Source: a virus
IMG/VR virus record: IMGVR_UViG_3300042922_000231
Span: 1 to 43,129 of that record
Length of the DNA stretch: 43,129 nt
Reading direction: 5' to 3' (one strand)
Shown piece by piece: positions 14,921-23,037 of this stretch (position 1 is its first letter; each line of letters begins with the position of its first letter). The position numbers and the translations under genes are program-made. Under the pieces are notes generated by a model. That model was not told the origin of the DNA. It did not search any database and was given only the letters and a program-made list of their open reading frames with translations.

Positions 14921-16497
14921 GTAAGGCCACTTGCTTTAATCGCTCTGTATTGTTCGTAGTCTGATAGATCGGATGTAAGGATAAACTCTTCAACTTCATC
15001 AGCGTTTTTAATCGCGTTTGTCTTCTTGTCACGAACCACAATTTTATTAATGTTGGACTGATAATCTTCATATGTTTTCGGCTCTGCTGCCTTTGCCGCT
15101 GCACCGGTGGTATATGTTGTGCCTGGAGTTACTCCATATGATTCAAGGCCTGACGGAGCCGTTCCTGTGGCCTGCCATACGTCCATAAGTTGGTTGAATT
15201 GAGCGCTGTTTGCACTATTTGCCGCACTCGCACGAGATGTATTTGCATTTTGCGCTGATATTTGATTTCCTTGCTGCTCTAAAGCATAGTTCAGACCAAA
15301 TCGACGGTTGTCTTCGTCAAACTTGGTTTGGTCGAATTGATTATTCCATTTCTGCTGTCCTTCGTTGAACGTCTGTTGACGGTTCTGGAAATTCTGGTCG
15401 AACTGTGTGTTCTGTTGGTCAGCTGTCAAAGGGGTATTAGGATTATCAGCTTGACGGTAAAGGCCTGTAACATCATCTTGTGGTTTGATCACTCTACCGG
15501 TTTGTCGGCTCACCAGATCCGCAAAATTGAAATTATCATTTCTTGAATTACGTGCGTTATCAATTCCACGCTGATTCTGGTCAGCCAGATAGTTCAGAGC
15601 TGTATTAGAATTACTGAACTGATTCTGGGTACGAGTGTCATTGACTCCCTGCTGGTTCATCAGCGCTTCCAAGATATTGTACTGGTTACTCTGTGCGTTC
15701 TGGTTCCGAGTGTCGTATACGCCTTGCTGGCCGGACAATGCGCTGACCAGGGAGGATAGGTTGGCAAGCCCCTGCTGCTGCTGCGCTTGATTGGCTGAGA
15801 TCAGCTGCGGGATAACCTGCAATTGCATGTATTCGTTCGCCTGATTCTGGATACCCTGCGCCCGGTCTGAAAGGTTGCTAGATCGTCCAAACCCAGAAGC
15901 CCCAAGGGATTCCTGCGCGGCCCGTGTGCTCTGCTGTGCGCCTCTCTGCGCTGCCGCCTGTTGGGCTGCATACTCTGGTGAGGTGTAAGGGTCATACGGT
16001 GTCGGATTGTTGATACGCTGCGTGAGCTGTGATAGTACATCAGCTATCTGCGTATCATATGGGTTTGAAGCAACTGGATTATTGAGGGCCGCTAACTGCT
16101 GCGTGATCTGTGCATCATACGGATTCACCGTTGCTTGTGGGTTTACCACTTGGTTCAGCAAACGGTTCTGCGTGTTCAATTGGTTGATCTGTCCCTGTGC
16201 AGAGTTGAGCATAGCCTGATTTACGTATGATGTGCCTGCTTGATTGGCCCCCGGTCGGAAAATATTCTGACCGTCAATAGTCACGTATCCGTTGTTGTAT
16301 CCAATCCGCTGATTATCCACGCCCATGTTGTTAAGTGCCTGCCGGGCTTGTATGCCGTATGCGCTATTAGGAGATACGTTAGCCGGGGCTGCTACCTGCG
16401 CTGCGGGATTGGTCGCGGCCACCGCTTGGGTTGTTGTAGCAGGTGCTGGTGATGTGGATGTTACCGTTCCTTTGATTGTGTTTGGAAGTACTGCCAT
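14881..16497 (-). CDS. Gln/Asn-rich virion protein, likely internal/ejection protein
   Basis: This 538-aa protein starts at 16497 behind GGAGGGTAATCC. The first 45 residues are A/P/T-rich and disordered-looking. Residues 110-180 carry two related units (NPYDAQITQQLAAL and NPYDTQIADVLSQL). The middle is very rich in Q and N, with repeats such as QQGVYDTRNQN and QQGVNDTRTQN. An acidic helical segment near 485-520 (YEDYQSNINKIVVRDKKT) precedes the end. It has no enzyme motif. Position between the tail module and the giant internal protein suggests a second ejection protein. Its last codons form the frameshift site that can append the transglycosylase domain. Confidence 0.75.
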   Translation of the reverse strand: MAVLPNTIKGTVTSTSPAPATTTQAVAATNPAAQVAAPANVSPNSAYGIQARQALNNMGVDNQRIGYNNGYVTIDGQNIFRPGANQAGTSYVNQAMLNSAQGQINQLNTQNRLLNQVVNPQATVNPYDAQITQQLAALNNPVASNPYDTQIADVLSQLTQRINNPTPYDPYTSPEYAAQQAAAQRGAQQSTRAAQESLGASGFGRSSNLSDRAQGIQNQANEYMQLQVIPQLISANQAQQQQGLANLSSLVSALSGQQGVYDTRNQNAQSNQYNILEALMNQQGVNDTRTQNQFSNSNTALNYLADQNQRGIDNARNSRNDNFNFADLVSRQTGRVIKPQDDVTGLYRQADNPNTPLTADQQNTQFDQNFQNRQQTFNEGQQKWNNQFDQTKFDEDNRRFGLNYALEQQGNQISAQNANTSRASAANSANSAQFNQLMDVWQATGTAPSGLESYGVTPGTTYTTGAAAKAAEPKTYEDYQSNINKIVVRDKKTNAIKNADEVEEFILTSDLSDYEQYRAIKASGLTWPAGVPVPTKGE

Positions 16498-16518
16498 GGA
16501 TTACCCTCCTTTGCATGC

Positions 16519-16541
16519 AAAAAGGACCCCATGTGGAGTCC
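16519..16541 (-). terminator. Terminator-like hairpin just ahead of the 538-aa gene
   Basis: On the minus strand GGACTCC, loop ACAT, GGGGTCC is followed by TTTTTGC, ending 22 bases before the ATG at 16497. It would stop leftward transcripts in the leader of the last late cluster unless they are antiterminated, so it may act as an attenuator. Confidence 0.65.
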
Positions 16542-16619
16542 TCTTGTCCAATCTTATGTTACTTATAGTGTATCACCCGTAGGCAATACTTTTTGATTGT
16601 TTTTGTATCATTACGGTCC

Positions 16620-16648
16620 TTGTGGTATAAAAAACGATGTGTTAAGAT
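16620..16648 (+). promoter_or_regulatory. Promoter of the antisense RNA
   Basis: TTGTGG (16620-16625), a 17-bp spacer and TAAGAT (16643-16648) with TGT directly ahead of it (extended -10). It points right, against the toxin gene, and would start an RNA near 16655. Confidence 0.6.
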
Positions 16649-16656
16649 AGAATCAT

Positions 16657-16684
16657 AAAAGGAGCCGTGCGTCAACACGACTCC
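16657..16684 (-). terminator. Terminator of the toxin message
   Basis: On the minus strand GGAG-T-CGTG, loop TTGACG, CACG-G-CTCC is followed by TTTTATGATT. It has eight pairs with one mismatch and would end the toxin mRNA after a 3' UTR of about 80-100 nt. Confidence 0.55.
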
Positions 16685-16733
16685 AGTGTACAATCCGCAT
16701 TAAGAGCGGTCGGCTTGGCAAGGGCGATCCACG

Positions 16734-16772
16734 AATAGACCGATTCCTACCACGGGCGGTCTATTTCTTTTT
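16734..16772 (+). terminator. Terminator of the antisense RNA
   Basis: AATAGACCG (16734-16742) pairs with CGGTCTATT (16757-16765) and is followed by TCTTTTT. It overlaps the stop codon of the toxin gene on the other strand. Confidence 0.7.
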
Positions 16773-16844
16773 GTGGAATGATAGGATCAACACAACCAGT
16801 GTCGCAAATGAAATCATCAGCGTCAGTGCTTGGTATACCTCCAC
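16761..16844 (-). CDS. Putative holin-like type I toxin (27 aa)
   Basis: The peptide reads (M)EVYQALTLMISFATLVVL, then ILSFHKKK: one membrane helix with a lysine tail, matching the holin-like toxin family of Bacillota. I choose the GTG at 16844 because GGAGGTGAT, a full match to the ribosome, lies eight bases ahead; the ATG at 16850 is inside that site. CTCCC-GTGAA-GGGAG ahead of it can hide the ribosome site. GCGGTCGGCT (16706-16715) and AGCCGACCGC (16872-16881) are exact complements at the two ends of the message, so the 5' and 3' ends can pair and keep it silent. Confidence 0.75.
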   Translation of the reverse strand: MEVYQALTLMISFATLVVLILSFHKKK

Positions 16845-16903
16845 GGGCATCACCTCCCTTCACGGGAGATTAGCCGACCGCCCTTATGCCATTGTACTGG
16901 ATT

Positions 16904-16909
16904 ATTATA
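16904..16909 (-). promoter_or_regulatory. Toxin promoter -10 box
   Basis: TATAAT on the minus strand, about 54 bases ahead of the ribosome site of the toxin gene. No good -35 is present, since the expected place is inside a hairpin. A start near 16897 would give a leader that begins with the segment able to pair with the 3' UTR. Confidence 0.5.
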
Positions 16910-16912
16910 ACA

Positions 16913-16944
16913 GACCGTGCCTTTAGTGGGTACGGTCTTTTTAT
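16913..16944 (+). terminator. Rightward terminator behind the toxin promoter
   Basis: GACCGT (16913-16918) and ACGGTC (16932-16937) are followed by TTTTTATT. It would stop any antisense RNA that reads past the first terminator before it enters the tail genes in antisense. Confidence 0.6.
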
Positions 16945-16949
16945 TGCAC

Positions 16950-16978
16950 AAAAAAGGAGGCGGTAAGTTACCGTCCCC
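16950..16978 (-). terminator. Terminator after the tail module
   Basis: On the minus strand GGGGACGGT, loop AACTT, ACCGCCTCC (one mismatch and one G-U pair) is followed by TTTTTT. It lies just after the 77-aa gene and closes the packaging-tail transcript before the toxin cassette. Confidence 0.7.
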
Positions 16979-16984
16979 TGATGG

Positions 16985-17218
16985 TTAATTATGCTTGATG
17001 TATGACTCCTGCTCAATCGACCGCAGCGACAGCACCTCTAGGATGCGCTCATGCCGTTCCTGGCGCTCTGCTAGATCGTTGATCACTTCCGCGCTCTTCG
17101 CCACCTGCTCGAACGTAGCCTCCAGCTTCTTCTCGATCCGGGCAACGTCTTCTTTGGTCGCCATGTTGGATTCAATGTCGTGAAGTTTGCTCAGGATCTT
17201 CATTAGTACCTCTTCCAC
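16985..17218 (-). CDS. Small coiled-coil protein (77 aa)
   Basis: The GTG at 17218 is preferred since AAAGGAGTT lies eight bases ahead. The protein (MEEVLMKILSKLHDIESNMA, then TKEDVARIEKKLEATFEQVA) is one long amphipathic helix with no membrane segment, like the small t-SNARE-like coiled-coil proteins found near lysis genes (XhlA without its membrane tail). It is the last gene before the terminator of the tail module. Function unknown. Confidence 0.65.
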   Translation of the reverse strand: MEEVLMKILSKLHDIESNMATKEDVARIEKKLEATFEQVAKSAEVINDLAERQERHERILEVLSLRSIEQESYIKHN

Positions 17219-17267
17219 CGTATCAACTCCTTTGAGACAGGATAACACATTTGGTGGGAAGCGTAAA

Positions 17268-17861
17268 TTACTGTGCTTGCAACTCAGCGAGTTGAGATTC
17301 CAGAGTGGCAAGGTTCTGCTGTTCTGCAACTAAGTTTGCTTTTCTTGTTTCAAGTGATTGCTTTGCAAGTTCATAATTCTTTGTTTCGAGGTCCTTGCCT
17401 TCTTGTCCGGCATTAGGATTGTTCATTACCTCATCATAGGTTTGTTTCTTGGCTTCAACCATCTTTTCGCCTGACTCTACTGCTTTTACATAAGACTCAA
17501 CTTTACTCTTTGAAATCTCGATTTGTGATTTTAGGGAAGCTATTTTTTCATTCTTATCCATATCTTCTTGTTGTTTTTTGGCAATTCCCGCTAAATCCTC
17601 GCTTGATTTCCCTTGAAGATCCACCTGCTTACTATCCACGCGTACCTCCAGTCCCAGGGCGTTCGCTGCGGCCCTGACGGGGATATAACTGGTTCCCCCT
17701 ATTACCGCTCCCTGTCCTATTGATGTTCCATTCAGCTTGATGTCCATCGTTTTATCTACCTTAGCTCCAAGCAATTTCGCCCCAGCGCCATATATTTGCG
17801 GTGAGAGTGTAAGTCCCACCCCAATGATTATCCCAACAAGTAGCATTCCAATCTTCTTCAT
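17268..17861 (-). CDS. Secreted stalk-domain protein with coiled coil (197 aa)
   Basis: A signal peptide (residues 1-26, MKKIGMLLVGIIIGVGLTLS) is followed by a copper-amine-oxidase N-terminal domain (about 38-85, MDIKLNGTSIGQGAVIGGTS, YIPVRAAANALGLEV). A long coiled coil rich in K, E and Q follows to the end. The domain is a wall or surface stalk, not an oxidase. It is encoded in the tail module but looks like an exported host-type protein, so it may alter the lysogen surface or block superinfection, or be a virion part. Ribosome site AGGGGTG. Confidence 0.8.
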   Translation of the reverse strand: MKKIGMLLVGIIIGVGLTLSPQIYGAGAKLLGAKVDKTMDIKLNGTSIGQGAVIGGTSYIPVRAAANALGLEVRVDSKQVDLQGKSSEDLAGIAKKQQEDMDKNEKIASLKSQIEISKSKVESYVKAVESGEKMVEAKKQTYDEVMNNPNAGQEGKDLETKNYELAKQSLETRKANLVAEQQNLATLESQLAELQAQ

Positions 17862-17902
17862 GATTGCACCCCTAATGCTAGATTTTGGGATAAGTATAGC
17901 AT

Positions 17903-18919
17903 TTAATTCTGTGCGTGGGAATGACTGCCTGCACTTGACCAGGTTACTGTCCCTCCTCCATCAACCATTAGTACGGTTCCGTTAGGAATCCCGTGGTTAT
18001 GAGATCCAGATAGTCCGGTTGATATACCCGCATCTGCTTTTGAATTAAGTGCTGCTTGTAATGTTATTCCCGTCCCAAAATCTTCAAGCTGCGAAAAAGG
18101 AACTAACGATATCCCACTAAGATTAAGTTCTAAATCTCCAGCCGCAGACAAGCCCATATTGCCGCCACTCACAATATTTGAAGCAGTTCCGCTCTGATAC
18201 AAATACATATAACCAATAGGCGATTGAATAGTGACTTGAGGTGATCCAGCCCCCGAACCAACAGAATTAATAGTTACATAGCTTGTTGCAGATGCATATG
18301 CTCCAAATAGGTTTGTCGCTGGATTCATCACCACAGCCGGGAATCCGTTTTTACTCCGGATTAGCGCGCCCATCATCGTCACCTGACCCATCACATCAGC
18401 ACGAAACGTATCCATGGTTCCGTCATTGATGGTGATACCGTTGTCGCTGATGTTTGTGTACGCCCCGCTGATCAGGTTGTTGATGATGGTAGCCCCTGTC
18501 ATGGTTACTTGCCCCGCGGTATTCGCCCGGAAAGTGTTTTTAGTTCCATCATTTATGGTAATCCCATTGCTTCCGATAGAAGTGTAGGCCCCGCCGGACA
18601 GTTCGTTATAGATTTCCGCGCCGGTCATGTACGCCGTTCCATCCCGAGATACCCTCCACGGGGCAGTATTGGGGTCCGTGCTTCCAGCCCACAAGCGAAT
18701 TGACCCTCCTGAAGATCCTTCGGTAGTCATGCCTACATCGCCGTCTTTAGAGGACAATGTATCATCTTTCACGCGCCACCCGCCGACCTCGAACACATTT
18801 TCACTGTCCAGGCCGTTCTCCAGCAGGAAGTTTAAGGTTCGTTCCAATCGTATGACATAATTCTTGATCTCGTTAATATCCGCATCTTGGTTAAGCGGTG
18901 GTATCTGTGGTATCGGCAT
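17903..18919 (-). CDS. Tail fibre / receptor-binding protein (338 aa)
   Basis: Residues 5-40 are a helical N-terminus (DADINEIKNYVIRLERTLNF). Residues 45-190 hold repeated units: SGAYTSIGSNGITINDGTKN and SGAYTNISDNGITINDGTMD, each followed by TFRA and GQVTM-GA. Then come beta-rich Gly/Ser/Thr stretches and a C-terminus with HNHG and HSH, like fibre tips that bind metal through HxH motifs. The organisation is that of trimeric phage fibres. It follows the 72-aa gene with a 29-base overlap. With the tailspike upstream, the phage seems to carry two adhesins. Confidence 0.82.
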   Translation of the reverse strand: MPIPQIPPLNQDADINEIKNYVIRLERTLNFLLENGLDSENVFEVGGWRVKDDTLSSKDGDVGMTTEGSSGGSIRLWAGSTDPNTAPWRVSRDGTAYMTGAEIYNELSGGAYTSIGSNGITINDGTKNTFRANTAGQVTMTGATIINNLISGAYTNISDNGITINDGTMDTFRADVMGQVTMMGALIRSKNGFPAVVMNPATNLFGAYASATSYVTINSVGSGAGSPQVTIQSPIGYMYLYQSGTASNIVSGGNMGLSAAGDLELNLSGISLVPFSQLEDFGTGITLQAALNSKADAGISTGLSGSHNHGIPNGTVLMVDGGGTVTWSSAGSHSHAQN

Positions 18920-19109
18920 CGGTCCTCATCCCCTTTACAGCTCCGTAGGCTTTCTTCAGGGTGTCAATGTTCTTCTGAGTGTCTCTGACTCCGGCCGTGT
19001 CCCCTGCGGCTTCACTGGCAATGAGGTCCATCTCCAGTGAAAATAGTCGGGACTCATATTCCAGTAGCCGAGCCTCAATCATTTTTTGCTTGTGTTCTTT
19101 GGTTAGCAT
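18891..19109 (-). CDS. Small coiled-coil protein ahead of the fibre (72 aa)
   Basis: It begins MLTKEHKQKMIEARLLEYES and stays helical to the end, with a Thr/Asp-rich tail. TTAGGAGGC precedes the ATG. It overlaps the fibre gene. A role in fibre attachment or assembly is possible from position only. Confidence 0.65.
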   Translation of the reverse strand: MLTKEHKQKMIEARLLEYESRLFSLEMDLIASEAAGDTAGVRDTQKNIDTLKKAYGAVKGMRTDADTTDTTA

Positions 19110-19118
19110 ATATGCCTC

Positions 19119-20507
19119 CTAATGTTGCACGCGGCATACCTTGTAATACCGCTGCTGATTGTAGATAATGGCCGGTCCTGTTCCCGATATGCGGAACCTC
19201 ATCCAGTGTGTCAATGGAGTTGTATCTAAGGGGATGATGCAGTTCTTATTCTGCGCTACTGCTCCGGTAGACATGGGATCATAATTCACTGATGTAAAGG
19301 ATTCTCCCTGATCATTCACACTACAACTCAGGGATAAAGTTGTACCAGTTGGGAAGTTGCCCTGTAAATGAATCTCTTTGTACATCTTTTCCGCCTCTGG
19401 AAATTGCTCGTCAAACGGTTTTGAAGTAACACTCCATGATCCGGTTGTCGCTGCGGCATTTATTTTATAAGTCTGACCAGCCACATTCCCGGCATAGGTG
19501 TCATTCTTAAACCGGTACCCACATCGAAAGCTTTCATTCTGTCCGGGTACTCGCCACACCTTGTATCGCGTATCATACACTAGCCGGATGTTAGGCTCTG
19601 TGGCTCCGTCAATCACGAGGTTAAGATAATACCGGTTGCCGTCATGGAAGGCGTTGCATTTGCTTAAGTAGGATTGATTTATCCGGTCTAGGAATCCCCG
19701 CACAGGCTGCCCAATCGCCACAGGGAACCCGCCCTGAAACAGGTATACATCTGTCTCCCCCAGCCACATAAGCGTGTCACCGACCTCCTGGATGGTGTTA
19801 GCAGACACGCAACCCACATCATTCGATATCTCCTTGAGCCGGTAGTTGAAGTAATTGGTCCCTTGGATCACACACATGGAGTCTCGCTTCCACACATACT
19901 TGTCGCCGTAGAAGTTTTTGAGGCCGGTAATGTTACCCCCGCGCTCGGTGAAGTACTGCACTTGGCCGCTATTTTCAGCTGCAGTCCAATTCTGCGCATC
20001 TTGAAAGGCACAATAATGGATAACATCGTCCTTAGCCATCCATACACGCACCGTATCATTGGTCACGTACTTGGCTGCCGGTGGAGAACCTCCAAGCGTT
20101 CCAAGTGTTGACCCGTTCCAGTAGCGCGGTGCATCTACTCCGTTTACTAATATCAACCCGGGGGCTGCGGCCACCTCGAAGTTGGTAGCATCCCAATCCG
20201 TATTAGCAAACGTTCCAGCGATATCCGTCCAAGTACCAGCGTTATCCCACTGTAACTTAGTCCCTACCGCACGGATTAAGTGAGTGTTGCCAAAGGCCGT
20301 TAATAGGTTGGTCTGTGCGCCTCCTGTGGCCCCGTATGCGGCATGAGACCGTGCAGTAGATAGGTAGGGGTAGTCGTCTGTATCAAAACCGTATTCGTCC
20401 ATGCTCTGGTTGTCAGCAATACCAAACGGGTCCAGACCTTGATTGATGCCTCCACTAAAATTTGATTCGCTGCGCTTTTTATTGTTTTTCACGTTAAGTA
20501 CTGCCAT
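19119..20507 (-). CDS. Tail hub / stabilisation protein (P22 gp10-like)
   Basis: This 462-aa protein is beta-rich throughout, with a start (NFSGGINQGLDPFGIADNQS) typical of the propeller-like tail hub of podoviruses, in which a G-N---PF-I-DNQS motif near residue 20 is common. The middle has NDTVRVWMAKDDVIHYCAFQ and DTLMWLGETDVYLFQGG strands, and the end has a jelly-roll-like region (WMRFRISGTGPAIIYNQQRY). It follows the adaptor gene directly, the same order as P22 gp4-gp10. It would close the portal-adaptor channel and hold tail parts. Confidence 0.78.
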   Translation of the reverse strand: MAVLNVKNNKKRSESNFSGGINQGLDPFGIADNQSMDEYGFDTDDYPYLSTARSHAAYGATGGAQTNLLTAFGNTHLIRAVGTKLQWDNAGTWTDIAGTFANTDWDATNFEVAAAPGLILVNGVDAPRYWNGSTLGTLGGSPPAAKYVTNDTVRVWMAKDDVIHYCAFQDAQNWTAAENSGQVQYFTERGGNITGLKNFYGDKYVWKRDSMCVIQGTNYFNYRLKEISNDVGCVSANTIQEVGDTLMWLGETDVYLFQGGFPVAIGQPVRGFLDRINQSYLSKCNAFHDGNRYYLNLVIDGATEPNIRLVYDTRYKVWRVPGQNESFRCGYRFKNDTYAGNVAGQTYKINAAATTGSWSVTSKPFDEQFPEAEKMYKEIHLQGNFPTGTTLSLSCSVNDQGESFTSVNYDPMSTGAVAQNKNCIIPLDTTPLTHWMRFRISGTGPAIIYNQQRYYKVCRVQH

Positions 20508-20516
20508 GATATCACC

Positions 20517-21221
20517 TCAATACGGGATCAACCCGTCAGGATACACTCTGCGCCGGCCACGATTGTTAACTAAAGAATGCCCCCTGCGGCTAGGGAGCAT
20601 GTCTTTGGGCGTGCTGTATTCGGGATAGGGTTCGCGGTACTGCTTCTGATACTCACGCAGCAGCGCTTGGAAGTCATTGGCGAACACGTTCTTGTCGTCA
20701 TACTCTCCACGGGCACGGGCGATGCGTTCCAGGCAACCGAGGATCAGCAGCTCGTGAAAGCTTTCTTCCAGGTCCGGTACAGAGCTGAGTGTTAGCGCGG
20801 CGGGCTTCTTATTGTAGTACACATATACGACTAATCCTTCATTCTGTGTCTCTGGCAAAGGGTTGAGGAATAACTTGCTGCCCTCTACCACGCTATACCA
20901 GTGTCCCGTGCGGTCAATGTATCGGTTAGAGTCGATGGAAACGAACTGCAACTCGTCAAATGACGTGTTATCGTAATCAAACTGTGGATACATGCTGCGC
21001 TGGATGACTACACTCTTGATATTTTTGGGATCGCAATCGGCTGGAAGGTCATACTGTGAAATGTTGGCTATGGTCACAAACGTATGCGGCGGTGCTTCAT
21101 GTTTGACGGATTGGAATATCTGTCGCTGCGTCTCGTTCATCCACTGTATCTTTTGTGCTTGGCTGTAGCTGTTACGGTATGTGGTGTCTATCGTGTTGAG
21201 TAAATCGGATACGGATGGCAA
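20517..21221 (-). CDS. Head-to-tail adaptor protein (P22 gp4-like)
   Basis: This 234-aa protein starts with TTG at 21221 behind AAAGGAGTG. The N-terminal helix (LLNTIDTTYRNSYSQAQKIQ) is followed by YDLPADC and a beta domain, then a helical bundle with FHELLILGCLERIARARGEY and FQALLREYQKQYREP. This matches the adaptor proteins that bind under the portal in short-tailed phages. The basic C-terminus (RRGHSLVNNRGRRRVYP) fits insertion into a channel. Neighbouring hub and tailspike support the call. Confidence 0.8.
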   Translation of the reverse strand: MPSVSDLLNTIDTTYRNSYSQAQKIQWMNETQRQIFQSVKHEAPPHTFVTIANISQYDLPADCDPKNIKSVVIQRSMYPQFDYDNTSFDELQFVSIDSNRYIDRTGHWYSVVEGSKLFLNPLPETQNEGLVVYVYYNKKPAALTLSSVPDLEESFHELLILGCLERIARARGEYDDKNVFANDFQALLREYQKQYREPYPEYSTPKDMLPSRRGHSLVNNRGRRRVYPDGLIPY

Positions 21222-21261
21222 TGTGATTCACTCCTTTCTGTTGCGCAGTAGGGTCCTACGG

Positions 21262-22989
21262 TTATGCAAGCGTAGCAGTGTGTTTATACCAGCTGCCCCA
21301 GGCTGATGTGCTCGTCGCTTTTCGGTAGTATATAGGATCTACTTGATCAAATGAGTAATAGAATTCAATTGTAGTCTGGACCGGGGCTCCGAAACTTTTA
21401 ATCACTTTTGCATTTCCGGCTTTACTGTTCGGGTATCCAGGGACTGGATGTGATCCATTCAGGAAAAAGTTTGTTTCTCCATACGGAAATCCGCTGGGCA
21501 ATGTTGATAGATTGACCGCCACTTTACCATTGGTCAGAGTAGACACTGCAAAGATCGGGGCAAACGTTCCCTCCACTGTATTGTGGTCTATGACCAAGTT
21601 TAGAGCTTCTGCATCTGTGTGGGCTACGGTTGAGAATGGAGGTGCATTGTTTGTCTGAGTTGAAACAAACCGATTAAAACTGACGGTACGCACACCTTTA
21701 GAGTTTGATGATACCGCAACATTCAGCACATTCAGGAAAACGTTCTTCTCGATGAAAATCCGTTCACTGAGCACATCAATTAGGAAGCCCTCCGTGTTTA
21801 AAATATTGCAGAATGTATTCCCGATGAGTTCAATATCTTTGGCAGCGTTAAGGTTAAACCCGTAAACCGACATGTTTTCGATGTAATTATTGAGTACTTT
21901 CACATTCCGCATTTTAGTAATAACCAGTGAGCTCACTGCATCTTTAATGTAATTGTTCTCGATAATGACGGTGCCAAGGTTAGTATTATTAGTCGCGTCA
22001 TTGGAGATAACCGTTACTCCACTAAAAACCGAGCTTTCTATTACGTTGTCTGTGATGTTGAATTTAGCCTGTGGAATAGCAGAACTGTTTTTTAGTACAA
22101 GACATATCGCTCCGACACCACCGCCGCAATTCTTGATCTTGTTATTGGAAATAGTTCCTCCTCGCACAATAACGGATGTACTATCCGGTTCTATGTCTAT
22201 TGCACCCGGCATATCACTTCTGGATACATTGCTAATTCGATTATTATCAATCAGAAACCCATCACAATGGTAAATACTTATGGCTTGCCGGTTATCCTTA
22301 TTGACTCCATCGAAGACGTTATCTTTGATCGTTACGTTTGCGTTGTAAGCCCCGGAGTAAGTAGTGTTACTGCCGTTAGTCACAGATATTCCGTCACCCA
22401 GGAATCCGATGAACGAGCAGTTTTTAACGGTGAAGTTCACGACACCGTGGGCACATATCTGATGTGAGAGCTCGTCAAACAGGTCAGTTTCAACGTGGTT
22501 TAGAAATGTCAGGCCATCGATATAGATATCCTTAATACAATTAGCGTCCGAAAAGGTCGGCTCATAGCTCGTATTGCTGTTGAAGTAAAAAACACCATCT
22601 GCACGCGGATATCGGGCAAATGTAGGATTAGGATAAGGAGACTCCGTATGCCTGGACGTAGGCATGATCTGTTCAATGATAGCCCCCTTTGCCCCGATTA
22701 ATCGGAGATTGCTGTACAACTTCGTCAGCAGGTCCAAGTGGGTTATTCTATAGGTTCCAGCCGGAAAATACAGCGTCTTCCTGATGCTGCTCGTAGTAAA
22801 ATCTGCAATGGCTTGCAGCTTAGCAGTCTCGTCTGATCCATCACACAGCATTGGACGAAGTGGTGCTGGCGGGAATTTAACATCTATCCACATATCCGTA
22901 AACCTATTCTCGAATGGTGCTGGTAATTGCCCCCACCCTGCTCCGCCATTCAAGTAAGATTGGGTAATAAGTTCGCTTGCTCTTGGCAT
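21262..22989 (-). CDS. Tailspike with right-handed beta-helix (pectate-lyase fold)
   Basis: The ATG at 22989 (MPRASELITQSYLNGGAGWG) is used because GGGGGTGAAAT lies five bases ahead. This 575-aa protein has a short N-terminal virion-binding part, then a substrate-type opening (CDGSDETAKLQAIADFTTSS, LYFPAGTYRI). Residues 130-450 are beta-helix coils with N-ladder motifs (IKDNVFDGV, ISNNKIKNCG, IIENNYIKDA, LIGNTFCNI). The C-terminus ends with a YYRKATSTSAWGSWYK fibre-tip segment. Such spikes bind and often cleave surface polysaccharide. Catalytic residues cannot be named with confidence. Confidence 0.88.
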   Translation of the reverse strand: MPRASELITQSYLNGGAGWGQLPAPFENRFTDMWIDVKFPPAPLRPMLCDGSDETAKLQAIADFTTSSIRKTLYFPAGTYRITHLDLLTKLYSNLRLIGAKGAIIEQIMPTSRHTESPYPNPTFARYPRADGVFYFNSNTSYEPTFSDANCIKDIYIDGLTFLNHVETDLFDELSHQICAHGVVNFTVKNCSFIGFLGDGISVTNGSNTTYSGAYNANVTIKDNVFDGVNKDNRQAISIYHCDGFLIDNNRISNVSRSDMPGAIDIEPDSTSVIVRGGTISNNKIKNCGGGVGAICLVLKNSSAIPQAKFNITDNVIESSVFSGVTVISNDATNNTNLGTVIIENNYIKDAVSSLVITKMRNVKVLNNYIENMSVYGFNLNAAKDIELIGNTFCNILNTEGFLIDVLSERIFIEKNVFLNVLNVAVSSNSKGVRTVSFNRFVSTQTNNAPPFSTVAHTDAEALNLVIDHNTVEGTFAPIFAVSTLTNGKVAVNLSTLPSGFPYGETNFFLNGSHPVPGYPNSKAGNAKVIKSFGAPVQTTIEFYYSFDQVDPIYYRKATSTSAWGSWYKHTATLA

Positions 22990-23037
22990 TATTTCACCCC
23001 CATATAGAAAAAAGGGAGGCATTTCGCCCCCCTGTTC

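Larger units (their letters stand above)
16655..16772 (+). ncRNA. Predicted antisense antitoxin RNA
   Basis: An RNA of about 118 nt is bounded by the promoter at 16620-16648 and the terminator at 16734-16772. It is complementary to the 3' UTR and last codons of the toxin message (16761-16844, minus). This convergent overlap is how type I antitoxins of the TxpA/RatA and BsrG/SR4 kind are arranged. Confidence 0.6.
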
